Notes: generated by a model from the sequence alone, not told the origin. 11,930 nucleotides of DNA from an uncultured Burkholderiales bacterium (GCA_903923345.1 CAIXXI010000370.1:1-11930); one strand, 5' to 3'; numbered from the stretch's first letter, positions 1-6,732 are shown. Numbers and translations are program-made.

Positions 1-1
1 G

Positions 2-370
2 CCCGATGCGCGCAGTGTGCGCATTGTGTTTGCCCTGGTCGCCCAGGATGGTGGCATTGACGAGGTGCGCATGGACCGTGCCGCCAATGCCGCGATCCGC
101 GAACTGGCCCTGCCTTCGGTCGGTGGCAGTGCCGGCGAGCTGAGCCTTGCCGCGCTCGAAGGCGCGGTTGAACGCTTGCGTGGCTTGCCGCCGCTGGCGC
201 GCCCGGTGCTGCTGCGCCACCTGGTCGCCATGCAGGCGCGCGATGCCGCGCCGTCCACCGCCGAATTGCTGCGCATTCTCGGTGTCGCGATCGATGCGCC
301 GCAGTCACTTGACGCAGGGATCGAGGCCCAGCGACTGGTCGCAAGCCTGACCGACGCGCTGAGCCGCTGA
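2..370 (+). CDS. C-terminal part of a protein, possibly an M48-family membrane peptidase (5' partial)
   Basis: The frame is open from the left edge of the window, so the true start lies outside; an internal GTG at 17 is not a likely start because the frame continues upstream without a stop. The visible ~122 residues are Ala/Leu-rich and helical. A VRIVFALV strand comes first, and the end has the pattern LRGLPPLARPVLLRHLV ... AELLRILGVAIDAP. That ending resembles the TerB-like helical tail I remember on large Burkholderiales M48 (Ste24/HtpX-like) membrane peptidases, where an LxxLPPxxRxxLL stretch is followed by AELLRxLxxALD. The HExxH zinc site, if present, would be upstream and cannot be checked here. 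Family assignment is therefore a guess from the tail alone; that this is a real coding end is much safer. A short inverted repeat (369-374 with 383-388) covers the stop codon but has no T-run. Confidence 0.4.
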   Translation, partial: PDARSVRIVFALVAQDGGIDEVRMDRAANAAIRELALPSVGGSAGELSLAALEGAVERLRGLPPLARPVLLRHLVAMQARDAAPSTAELLRILGVAIDAPQSLDAGIEAQRLVASLTDALSR

Positions 371-461
371 GCCGTTTCGGGGCGGCTCGAGCGTCGAGGG
401 TCTCGGCCTGCGCCGGGCGCACAGGCTATCCTGCCGCACCCGTCCGACTCGCATCGCGTTC

Positions 462-1025
462 ATGAGCCCGTCCCCATCCAAGCCGACTGATGCCCCCTCG
501 TCGATCCGGCGCCGACTCTTGAGCGGCCCGGTTGCGATGGTGGCCGGCGCCGGCCTGACGCTCGCCGGCCTGAACTGGTGGCAGCGTGAGGGGATGGTCT
601 GGGGCGGTCCTCAGCAGTTGCCGGCCATCGACTATCCGATCATCGACGGGCGTCGAATCGGGCCGACCCAGCTCGCCGGACGCCCGGTGCTGGTGAATTT
701 CTGGGCAACGACCTGCGGCATCTGCATCGCCGAGATGCCCGATCTCATCCGTCTGTATCAGGACTGGCACCCCAAAGGCCTGGAGATGCTGGCGATTGCG
801 ATGCCCTACGATCGGCCGGACCGGGTCGTCGAGTTCGCGCGCCGCAAGGCGCTGCCCTTTCCGGTGGCGCTCGATCCGATGGGCGCCGCGGTAAAGGCCT
901 GGGGTGGCATCGATGGCACGCCGATCACCTTGCTGGTCGATCCCGCCGGACGGATCCGCGCCCGCTGGACCGGCCGCATCGATGCGTCGATGGTTGAGCG
1001 CCGGATCGGGGCGAGTCTGGGCTGA
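462..1025 (+). CDS. TlpA-like membrane-anchored thioredoxin (protein disulfide reductase)
   Basis: This 187-residue protein has a basic N-terminus (RRR at 16-18 after a polar start), one hydrophobic anchor at about residues 23-40, and then a periplasmic thioredoxin fold. The active site is WATTCGIC, with the redox cysteines at 85 and 88. The cis-proline loop is GTP at 152-154, followed by the LLVDPAGRI strand typical of TlpA/ResA/DsbE proteins. Known members reduce disulfides of specific periplasmic partners, often for cytochrome c or copper-centre assembly; no such partner genes are visible here, so the substrate is unknown. The ATG at 462 has no strong Shine-Dalgarno sequence; a TATCCT at 427-432 could be a weak -10 in the 91-bp gap from the gene to the left. 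The gene ends only 5 nt from the end of convergent lipA. Confidence 0.85.
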   Translation: MSPSPSKPTDAPSSIRRRLLSGPVAMVAGAGLTLAGLNWWQREGMVWGGPQQLPAIDYPIIDGRRIGPTQLAGRPVLVNFWATTCGICIAEMPDLIRLYQDWHPKGLEMLAIAMPYDRPDRVVEFARRKALPFPVALDPMGAAVKAWGGIDGTPITLLVDPAGRIRARWTGRIDASMVERRIGASLG

Positions 1026-1030
1026 CCAGC

Positions 1031-2017
1031 CTAGCCGGCGGTCACGCCCGCAGCATGGGCCTGCTGGTCGGCGTGATAGGACGATCTAACCAGGGCGCCG
1101 ACCGCCGCGTGAGTGAACCCTAACTCATATGCCTGCGCCTCGAACCGGGCGAAGGTGTCCGGATGGACATAACGGCGCACCGGCAGGTGATGCCGGGTCG
1201 GCGCCAGGTATTGGCCGATGGTGATCATGTCGATCTGATGCGCGCGCATGTCGCGCATGGTCTGAACGATCTCATCATCGGTCTCACCCAGCCCGACCAT
1301 CAGCCCCGATTTGGTCGGCACCCCGGGCACCCGTTGCTTGAACTGCGCGAGCAGCTTGAGCGAATGGGCGTAGTCCGACCCGGGGCGCGCCTCCTTGTAC
1401 AGGCGCGGCACGGTCTCGAGGTTGTGGTTCATCACATCCGGGGGCGCGGCCTCCAGGATGGCCAGCGAGCGATCAAGCCGGCCCCGAAAATCGGGCACCA
1501 GCACTTCAATACGGGTTGCCGGCGATGCCGCACGCACCGCCCGGATGCAGTCGACGAAGTGGGCTGCGCCGCCATCGCGCAGGTCGTCGCGGTCGACCGA
1601 GGTGATCACCACATACGACAGCCGCATCGCGGCGATCGTGCGGGCCAGGTTTTCAGGCTCCTGCGCATCCAGCGGGTCGGGGCGGCCGTGCCCGACATCG
1701 CAGAACGGGCAACGGCGGGTGCACTTGTCACCCATGATCATGAAGGTGGCGGTGCCCTTGCCGAAGCACTCGCCGATGTTCGGACACGACGCCTCTTCGC
1801 AGACGGTGTGCAGCCGGTGCTCGCGCAGGATCTGCTTGATCTCGTGGAAGCGGCTGCCGGGCGCGGCCGCCTTGACCCGGATCCAGTCGGGCTTGCGCAG
1901 CACCTCTTCGACCGGCACGACCTTGATCGGGATGCGCGCGGTTTTGCCCGCGCCCTTCTGTTTGGCGCTGGGGTCGTAGTCGGCCGATGGCGGTGTCTGG
2001 GGAGGGGTGAGGCTCAT
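1031..2017 (-). CDS. lipA: Lipoyl synthase (LipA)
   Basis: A 328-residue radical-SAM enzyme that inserts two sulfur atoms at C6 and C8 of protein-bound octanoyl groups, completing lipoate on 2-oxoacid dehydrogenases and the glycine cleavage H protein. Both iron-sulfur motifs are intact: the auxiliary cluster CEEASCPNIGEC (Cys73, 78, 84) and the radical-SAM motif CTRRCPFC (Cys99, 103, 106). The C-terminal RSSYH signature at 311-315 carries the serine that ligates the auxiliary cluster in characterised LipA. Length is normal for the family, with a slightly long polar N-terminus (about 30 residues, including AKQKGAGK). Its ATG overlaps the lipB stop as ATGA (2014-2017), which predicts translational coupling. 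There is no separate strong ribosome site; the start is chosen by that overlap. Confidence 0.98.
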   Translation of the reverse strand: MSLTPPQTPPSADYDPSAKQKGAGKTARIPIKVVPVEEVLRKPDWIRVKAAAPGSRFHEIKQILREHRLHTVCEEASCPNIGECFGKGTATFMIMGDKCTRRCPFCDVGHGRPDPLDAQEPENLARTIAAMRLSYVVITSVDRDDLRDGGAAHFVDCIRAVRAASPATRIEVLVPDFRGRLDRSLAILEAAPPDVMNHNLETVPRLYKEARPGSDYAHSLKLLAQFKQRVPGVPTKSGLMVGLGETDDEIVQTMRDMRAHQIDMITIGQYLAPTRHHLPVRRYVHPDTFARFEAQAYELGFTHAAVGALVRSSYHADQQAHAAGVTAG

Positions 2018-2643
2018 GGTCGTTCGATGTGGTCGGCCAGCCGCTGGCCGAAGTCCCGGGCCACGGACTGAAGCTCGGGAGCAGGATGCGCACCCGAGCG
2101 TGCCAGGTCAGTGACCGGCAGACCAGCATACCCGCAGGGGTTGATCCGGCCAAACGGCTCCAGGTCCATGTCGACGTTCAGGGCGATGCCGTGATAGCTG
2201 CAACCCCGGGTGATCTTCAGGCCGAGCGACGCGATCTTGGCGCCGGGGGTGCCGTCGGGGTCGGCCCGGTACAGGCCGGGTGCGCCGGGCTTTCGGATCA
2301 CTTCAACCCCCCAGGCGCGGCAGGTTTCGATGGCAGCCGCCTCCAGACGGCAGACCAGATCGCGCACGCCAAGCCGGTGTCGGCGCAGGTCGATCAGGGT
2401 GTAGGCGACCACCTGGCCGGGGCCGTGGTAGGTCACCTGCCCGCCCCGCTCGGTCCTGAAGATGGGAATTGAGCCGGGAGTGAGCACATGCTCCACTTTC
2501 CCTGCCAGGCCCTGGGTGAACACCGACGGATGTTCGATCAGCCAGATTTCGTCGGGCGTGTCGTCACCGCGCCCGGCGGTGAAGTCACGCATTCCGGTCA
2601 GGGTCGGTTCATAGGGCGCTGCGCGCAGCGGTCGGATGATCAT
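2014..2643 (-). CDS. lipB: Octanoyl-[acyl carrier protein]:protein transferase (LipB)
   Basis: LipB moves octanoyl from acyl carrier protein to a lysine of lipoyl domains through a thioester intermediate, giving LipA its substrate. The frame is open much further upstream (to 3534), but that part is antisense to the arginase gene. The ATG at 2643 gives 209 residues, the usual LipB length, starting just before the conserved core. Family hallmarks are the early EIWLIEHPSVFTQG stretch, RGGQVTYHGPGQ at about 66-77, GAKIASLGLKI with catalytic Lys136, and INPCGYAG with catalytic Cys170. No good Shine-Dalgarno sequence precedes the ATG. Transcription must begin in the 75-bp gap shared with the divergent arginase gene or inside that gene's antisense strand. 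A weak TTGAGC / TACCAT pair with 15-nt spacing lies in the gap, too poor to call as a promoter. Confidence 0.96.
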   Translation of the reverse strand: MIIRPLRAAPYEPTLTGMRDFTAGRGDDTPDEIWLIEHPSVFTQGLAGKVEHVLTPGSIPIFRTERGGQVTYHGPGQVVAYTLIDLRRHRLGVRDLVCRLEAAAIETCRAWGVEVIRKPGAPGLYRADPDGTPGAKIASLGLKITRGCSYHGIALNVDMDLEPFGRINPCGYAGLPVTDLARSGAHPAPELQSVARDFGQRLADHIERP

Positions 2644-2718
2644 GTCGAGAGGGGGCAGAACAGCGCACAATCGGTGATGGTACGCGCGGTGCCGCGGGCT
2701 CAACAGGGATGCAGCGAG

Positions 2719-3687
2719 ATGGTCGATGTGATGAGGCCGGTCGAACTGATCGCCGCCGCGATCGGCGAAGGTGCGCCGGATCGGCGAACCCGGGCGGGTG
2801 CCGCGGTCCTGCGCCGCTGGGGACTGGGCCGCAGGCTGGCAGCGCGCGGCCGCTCGGTGCGCTGGGGCCGCGGCGTTGCCTCCGACCTGAGCCTGATCGG
2901 GCAGGGCCCGATGCGCGTGGTGGCTGAATTTTCGCAACGGCTGGCCGCCCGGGTCGAAGACTCGATCGCAGATGGCCAGCTGCCGGTGGTGATCGGTGGC
3001 GACCACTCCTGTGCGATCGGCACCTGGAGCGGTGTGGCCCGCGCATTGCACCACCTGCGTCCGGCCCGCGAGGACGTGCTGGGCCATGACCTGCGGCGCG
3101 CCGGCACCCGCCTGGGCCTGGTCTGGATCGATGCCCACCTCGATGCCCACACCCCCGAGACCTCCGAATCGCAGAATCCGCATGGCATGCCGCTGGCGGC
3201 ACTGCTGGGCCATGGCGCGGAATCGCTGACCGCGGTGGCAGGCCCGAGCCCCAAGCTGCGGCCGGCCGATGTCGTGCTGATCGGTCAGCGCAGTTGGGAG
3301 CGGGGGGAGGCCGATCTGCTGCGAAGGCTCGGCGTGCGCATCATGGACAGCCAGGAAGTCGCCCGGCGCGGTTTCCAGGCCTGCATGAGCGAGGCGATTG
3401 CCCAGGCCAGCGACGGCACCGCCGGCTGGGGCTTGAGCTTCGATCTGGATGCCCTCGATCCGCAGGATGCCCCCGGCACCGGCACGCCGGTTGCGCGTGG
3501 CCTGCGTCTGGACGAAGTGACTGCCGCCCTGCACGGGCTGGCCTGGGAGTCACGCCTGCTGGCCTGTGAACTGGTCGAGTACAACCCCGTACTGGATCGC
3601 GATCGGGTGACCGCGACCGCCGCCGAACGCCTGCTGGGCGCGCTGATCGATCGTCGCAGTGCGGCTGCGGTCAGAGCACCACTTTGA
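2719..3687 (+). CDS. rocF: Arginase (ureohydrolase family), with variant substrate-site residues
   Basis: A 322-residue binuclear manganese ureohydrolase, predicted to split L-arginine into ornithine and urea in the cytoplasm. All expected metal ligands are visible: GGDHS (His96), DAHLD (Asp138, His140, Asp142) and SFDLDALDP (Asp242, Asp244). The helper histidine lies in NPHGMP (His155) and the C-terminal glutamate in VEYNP (Glu287). The TPETSES-NPHGMPLAALLG stretch fits arginase better than agmatinase. Residues that grip the amino acid in human arginase I differ: the Asn130 equivalent is His144, and the Asp181/Asp183 pair reads Ser192/Glu194. The ATG at 2719 is preferred because AGGGA lies 9 nt upstream (2705-2709); ATG 2731 and GTG 2674/ATG 2677 are alternatives, and the frame opens back to 2488 only over lipB. 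The last 17 nt overlap the end of ybeD. No arginine transporter, urease or ornithine enzyme lies nearby. Confidence 0.88.
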   Translation: MVDVMRPVELIAAAIGEGAPDRRTRAGAAVLRRWGLGRRLAARGRSVRWGRGVASDLSLIGQGPMRVVAEFSQRLAARVEDSIADGQLPVVIGGDHSCAIGTWSGVARALHHLRPAREDVLGHDLRRAGTRLGLVWIDAHLDAHTPETSESQNPHGMPLAALLGHGAESLTAVAGPSPKLRPADVVLIGQRSWERGEADLLRRLGVRIMDSQEVARRGFQACMSEAIAQASDGTAGWGLSFDLDALDPQDAPGTGTPVARGLRLDEVTAALHGLAWESRLLACELVEYNPVLDRDRVTATAAERLLGALIDRRSAAAVRAPL

Positions 3688-3979
3688 CCAGCGGATGCGA
3701 GGTGAGCTCGCGATACAGCGCATCGAGCTGATCGCGCGACGTCGCCCGGATGGTGGCGGTCAGACCCAGATAGTTGCCCTGGCGCGAGACGCGCATCTCG
3801 AGGGTGCTTTCGTCGAACTCGGGCGCATGGCGCTTGATGACCGCCACGATCACCTCTGCGAATTCATCGACCCGGGCGCCCATGACCTTGATCGGGAAGT
3901 CGGTGGGAAACTGCAGCAGGTCGGCCAATCGGTCGACTGCACCGCTCACTGATGCGCCCTTGCTGTCCTGATCGCTCAT
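3671..3979 (-). CDS. ybeD: DUF493 / YbeD-family small protein
   Basis: A 102-residue protein of the YbeD family, an ACT-like ferredoxin-fold domain of uncertain role that is encoded beside lipB in many proteobacteria. The body starts with LLQFPTDFPIKVMG (about 21-34), then HAPEFDESTLEMRVSRQGNYLGLTATI and the closing ELTSHPLVKVVL, all typical of the family. The frame is open back to 4084, but the ATG at 3979 is chosen because upstream codons are antisense-neutral Arg/Pro-rich sequence overlapping the end of dat. It follows dat by 19 nt and almost surely shares its transcript. The stop codon lies inside the convergent arginase gene, giving a 17-nt tail-to-tail overlap. In related genomes lipB would come next; here the arginase intervenes. 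Confidence 0.9.
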   Translation of the reverse strand: MSDQDSKGASVSGAVDRLADLLQFPTDFPIKVMGARVDEFAEVIVAVIKRHAPEFDESTLEMRVSRQGNYLGLTATIRATSRDQLDALYRELTSHPLVKVVL

Positions 3980-3998
3980 GGCGGTGCTGGCCCGGGCT

Positions 3999-4850
3999 TC
4001 AGGCCGCGGCCTTGGCCTGCTGGTAGGCCGCATGCAGCTTGCGAAACACCGGGCCGGGTGCGCCTGATCCAACCGGACGGCCATCGAGTGAGCTGATCGC
4101 CAGAACTTCCTTGGTGGCCGACGACAGCATCAGCTCGTCGGCGGCCTCGACCTCGGCCTGTGTCACCGGTCTGATCTCGAAGGGCAGGCCCTGCGTCTCG
4201 CACAGCTCCTGTATCAGGCCGTAGCGGATGCCTTCGAGGATCCGGTTGTCGCGCGGCGGGGCGATCACCCGGCCGGCCTTCACCATCCAGATGTTGCTTG
4301 ACGATCCCTCGGTCAGGAAGCCGTCCCGGAACATCACGCACTCGACCGCACCGGCATCGACTGCGGATTGCCGTGCCAGCACATTGCCCAGCAGCGACAC
4401 CGACTTGATGTCACACCGGAGCCAGCGCTGATCGGGCAGGCTGATCGCGGCCACGCCGTGTTCGAGTTGCGCAGCCGGCACGGTGGGCAGCGGGCTGGTC
4501 ATCGCGAACACGGTCGGGGTGATGCCCTTCGGAAAGGCATGGTCACGCTTGGCCACACCTCGGGTCACCTGCAGGTAGACGAACTGATCATTCCAGGGAT
4601 GCCGGCTGATCAACTCATCGACCAGCCCGCGCCAGCCCTGGGCATCATGGGGATTGTCGATGCGCAACTCGCCCAGGCTGCGCACCAGCCGGGCATGGTG
4701 CTGAGCCCAGCGAAAGGGTTTGCGGCCATAGACCGGCACCACTTCATAGACGCCGTCGCCGAAGATGAAACCGCGATCGAGCACCGGGACCCGCGCTTCG
4801 CCGATCGGCATGAATTCGCCGTTGAGGTGGACGATGGCGTCTTCGGTCAT
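3999..4850 (-). CDS. dat: D-amino-acid transaminase (class IV PLP aminotransferase)
   Basis: A 283-residue fold-type IV PLP enzyme that interconverts D-amino acids and 2-oxo acids, for example D-alanine + 2-oxoglutarate to pyruvate + D-glutamate. The PLP lysine is Lys149 in RCDIKSVSLLGNVLA and the conserved glutamate is Glu181 in LTEGSSSNIW. The QVTRG...KRDHAFP stretch (93-107) carries the R-x-H pair (Arg102, His104) that marks D-amino-acid transaminases and separates them from branched-chain (IlvE) enzymes. The frame is open to 4922, overlapping dacC; the ATG at 4850 is chosen because GGAG (4856-4859 on the opposite strand) sits 5 nt before it and the protein then has family length. It lies 25 nt after dacC, whose product releases D-alanine, so the two may act in sequence. 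Confidence 0.93.
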   Translation of the reverse strand: MTEDAIVHLNGEFMPIGEARVPVLDRGFIFGDGVYEVVPVYGRKPFRWAQHHARLVRSLGELRIDNPHDAQGWRGLVDELISRHPWNDQFVYLQVTRGVAKRDHAFPKGITPTVFAMTSPLPTVPAAQLEHGVAAISLPDQRWLRCDIKSVSLLGNVLARQSAVDAGAVECVMFRDGFLTEGSSSNIWMVKAGRVIAPPRDNRILEGIRYGLIQELCETQGLPFEIRPVTQAEVEAADELMLSSATKEVLAISSLDGRPVGSGAPGPVFRKLHAAYQQAKAAA

Positions 4851-4875
4851 GAGGTCTCCGGAATCGGGTGGGATA

Positions 4876-6162
4876 TCACTTGAACCAGAGTCGGATCGTA
4901 TCCCAGGCGCGCCCGAAGACACCGGCCTGATCGACCGCCTCGAGGGCCAGCAGCGGATGTTCGGCGATGGTCTTGTCGTCGTACTGCACCCGCAGTGTGC
5001 CGATGCGCTGGCCCTTCGTGAGCGGCCCCACCAGCGGCTGGATGCGTTCGATCTCGCCCTTGACCTTCTGGCCCTGACCGCGCGGCACGGTGGCCAGCAC
5101 CGCGCCCTCGAAACCGGCCTTCACTTCGCGTGCAGCGCCCTTGAAGACCGGGTAGCTGGCAGCCGGCTGGTCCTTGGCGTAGAGCTTGACCAGATCGAAA
5201 CCGCCAAACCCGTAGTTCAGCAGTTTCTGCGACTCGATCGCCCGGGCCGACTCCGACGCCGCACCGAGCACCACCGACAGCAATCGACGCTCGATGTCGG
5301 TGCCGGGCTGCACCCGCCGGCTCGATGCAACCAGGCAAAAGCCTGCGGCATCGGTGTGCCCGGTCTTGACGCCATCGACGGTGGGGTCGATGAAGAGCAG
5401 GCGGTTGCGATTGGGCTGCTTGATGTTGTTGTAGGTGTAGTCGCGCTGCGAATACAGCTTGTAGAAGTCCGGGTGATCCTGAATCAGCCGGGTCGCCAGC
5501 GTCGCCAGGTCACGGGCGGTCGAGTAGTGCTGCGCACCCGGCAGCCCCGAGGCATTGGAGAACAGGGTGTTGGTGAGCCCCATCCGTTTGGCTTCGGCAT
5601 TCATCTGCTGGGTGAAGCCGGCCTCGCTGCCACCGATGGCTTCGGCCAGCACGATGGCCGCGTCATTGCCCGACTGAACGATCAGCCCGTGAATCAGCTC
5701 ATCGACCGTGGCCGGCTTGGGCGGATCGATGAACATGCGCGAGCCGATGGCCGCATGCGCCAGCGGCGACACCGGCGGGCGGGTGTCCAGGGCCAGCTTC
5801 TTGTCCTTGATCGCATTGAAGACCAGGTAGGCGGTCATCAGCTTGGTCAGCGAGGCGGGCTCGACTTTCATGTCCGGGTCGCTGGCCGCCAGGAGCTGGC
5901 CGGTGGTCAGGTCCATCAGCAGCCAGGAGCGCGCGGCAATCAGCGGCGCATCGCGCGGCGCAAGCCCCTGGGTCGCGCCCACCGTGTTCTGAGGCTGGGC
6001 GGCTGCGGACGACGCAGCAGGTGCCTTGGATCGTGACGGTGCGGCCACAGCCGAGGTGGCCGACAGCGAGACGCTGAGCAGCACGAGCGACAGCGCTGCG
6101 GCAAGCGGCTTTCGGGTCGGTGCGTTGAGGTCGGTGGGAAGCGGTAAGAGGCGAGTGCCCAT
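4876..6162 (-). CDS. dacC: D-alanyl-D-alanine carboxypeptidase (PBP5/6 type)
   Basis: A 428-residue low-molecular-mass penicillin-binding protein (S11 family) that removes the terminal D-alanine from peptidoglycan pentapeptides on the outer face of the inner membrane. Active-site motifs are SLTK (Ser104-Lys107), SGN (164-166) and KTG (266-268). A signal peptide (hydrophobic core about residues 22-38, cleavage near AVA-AP) is followed by a low-complexity Ala/Ser/Pro linker of about 20 residues. The C-terminal beta domain ends in a short amphipathic tail (GRAWDTIRLWFK), as in PBP5-type membrane-anchored enzymes. An upstream in-frame TTG at 6183 is possible, but ATG 6162 has AAGGA 10 nt before it, and the nearby -10 would place the RNA start at about the TTG. 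First of three close genes with dat and ybeD; whether named dacA or dacC cannot be settled from sequence alone. Confidence 0.96.
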   Translation of the reverse strand: MGTRLLPLPTDLNAPTRKPLAAALSLVLLSVSLSATSAVAAPSRSKAPAASSAAAQPQNTVGATQGLAPRDAPLIAARSWLLMDLTTGQLLAASDPDMKVEPASLTKLMTAYLVFNAIKDKKLALDTRPPVSPLAHAAIGSRMFIDPPKPATVDELIHGLIVQSGNDAAIVLAEAIGGSEAGFTQQMNAEAKRMGLTNTLFSNASGLPGAQHYSTARDLATLATRLIQDHPDFYKLYSQRDYTYNNIKQPNRNRLLFIDPTVDGVKTGHTDAAGFCLVASSRRVQPGTDIERRLLSVVLGAASESARAIESQKLLNYGFGGFDLVKLYAKDQPAASYPVFKGAAREVKAGFEGAVLATVPRGQGQKVKGEIERIQPLVGPLTKGQRIGTLRVQYDDKTIAEHPLLALEAVDQAGVFGRAWDTIRLWFK

Positions 6163-6172
6163 CAGTGGAACA

Positions 6173-6177
6173 TCCTT
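6173..6177 (-). promoter_or_regulatory. Shine-Dalgarno site that decides the dacC start
   Basis: The minus strand reads AAGGA here, 10 nt before the ATG at 6162. It lies downstream of the alternative TTG (6183), so it can serve only the ATG. Confidence 0.65.
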
Positions 6178-6191
6178 GCGCAAGGCGGCGG

Positions 6192-6197
6192 ATTATA
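6192..6197 (-). promoter_or_regulatory. -10 element of a likely dacC promoter
   Basis: The minus strand reads TATAAT, a perfect sigma-70 -10 hexamer in otherwise GC-rich DNA. It lies just past the stop codon of the preceding gene and predicts an RNA start near 6185, giving a leader of about 22 nt that contains the AAGGA site. No good -35 hexamer is found at 16-18 nt, so strength or activator need is unknown. Four GATC tetramers lie at 6200-6217, exactly where the -10/-35 spacer would be. If used, it would give dacC-dat-ybeD their own expression, independent of the three genes upstream. Confidence 0.5.
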
Positions 6198-6201
6198 CGG
6201 A

Positions 6202-6717
6202 TCAGGATCGATCGATCACTGCGGGGCGCTCGTGGTCGGGCCAGTGACGGGCGCCCTCCTGTGCCGAGTGCGCAAGCCGCAGGGCGGCAGCGTCTCCAGC
6301 CCGCATCCGCACCAGTTCGATGACTTCCCGCATCACGGTTCGCATCACCTCCAGGTTCACGCAGTCCTGCAGCCGGGCTTCCAGCACGCTGCCAGCCTGG
6401 CCCAGTTCGCGGGTCACCGCACCGTCGATGTGACGCTTGAAGGCATCCAGCAGGAGGTCACGCGACGGCGCAGGCTCCGGCTGAATCGGATCGTGCATGC
6501 CGACCAGGACGATCAGGCCCTGAGCCAGCAATTCCTCCAGTCGGATCGGCAACTCGGCCGGACGCAGCGACAGCGGCAACTGCGCTAGCGCCCGGTGCCC
6601 GTCGATCATCGACAGCAGCCGCAGTGCCTGAGGCGTCAGCCCCCGGCTGGGTCTGACCCGTTCGGCGTCGCCGGCAGGCGTTCTCGAATAGACCCGGCGC
6701 GGGTCGGGCGCAGCCAT
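6202..6717 (-). CDS. Unrecognised protein with a possible N-terminal winged-helix segment
   Basis: I do not recognise this 171-residue protein. Residues 25-70 (GLTPQALRLLSMIDGHRALAQL ... LEELLAQGLIVLVG) have the rhythm of a small winged-helix unit: helix, DG-x-R turn, helix, then a short strand pair. A Pro-rich hinge follows (PIQPEPAPS, 77-85). The C-terminal half (about 87-150) looks like two or three long helices with a single cysteine (Cys119). There is no signal peptide or membrane span, so it should be cytoplasmic. The ATG at 6717 lies 15 nt after the hydrolase stop and lacks a clear Shine-Dalgarno site, suggesting coupled translation. Codon use matches the neighbours and the frame is intact, so it is probably a real gene. 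Its place just before dacC could mean a regulatory or cell-envelope role, but that is only context. Confidence 0.75.
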   Translation of the reverse strand: MAAPDPRRVYSRTPAGDAERVRPSRGLTPQALRLLSMIDGHRALAQLPLSLRPAELPIRLEELLAQGLIVLVGMHDPIQPEPAPSRDLLLDAFKRHIDGAVTRELGQAGSVLEARLQDCVNLEVMRTVMREVIELVRMRAGDAAALRLAHSAQEGARHWPDHERPAVIDRS

Positions 6718-6732
6718 TGGGTGCGCAGCGGT

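Noticed and set aside
369..388. Inverted repeat GAGCCG-8-CGGCTC at the stop of the first gene, possible terminator
   Set aside because: The stem is only 6 bp and no T-run follows; not enough to call termination.
1163..2071. Long plus-strand open frame (302 codons) across lipA
   Set aside because: It is antisense to a lipA gene with every motif intact, and its product is His/Arg/Gly-rich without any family pattern, as expected of a shadow in GC-rich DNA.
2685..2696. CGCGG-TG-CCGCG dyad between lipB and arginase, possible operator
   Set aside because: Very short GC-only symmetry expected by chance in this composition; no matching promoter elements around it.
2488..2718. N-terminal extension of arginase into lipB
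   Set aside because: It would overlap lipB coding sequence on the other strand; a ribosome site supports a start at 2719 and the family needs no such extension.
2644..3534. Upstream extension of the lipB frame to give a 506-residue protein
   Set aside because: The extra part is antisense to arginase, is Ala/Gly/His-rich without a family pattern, and LipB is complete from 2643.
4765..6036. 423-codon plus-strand open frame
   Set aside because: It is the antisense shadow of dacC and part of dat, both of which have full catalytic motifs.
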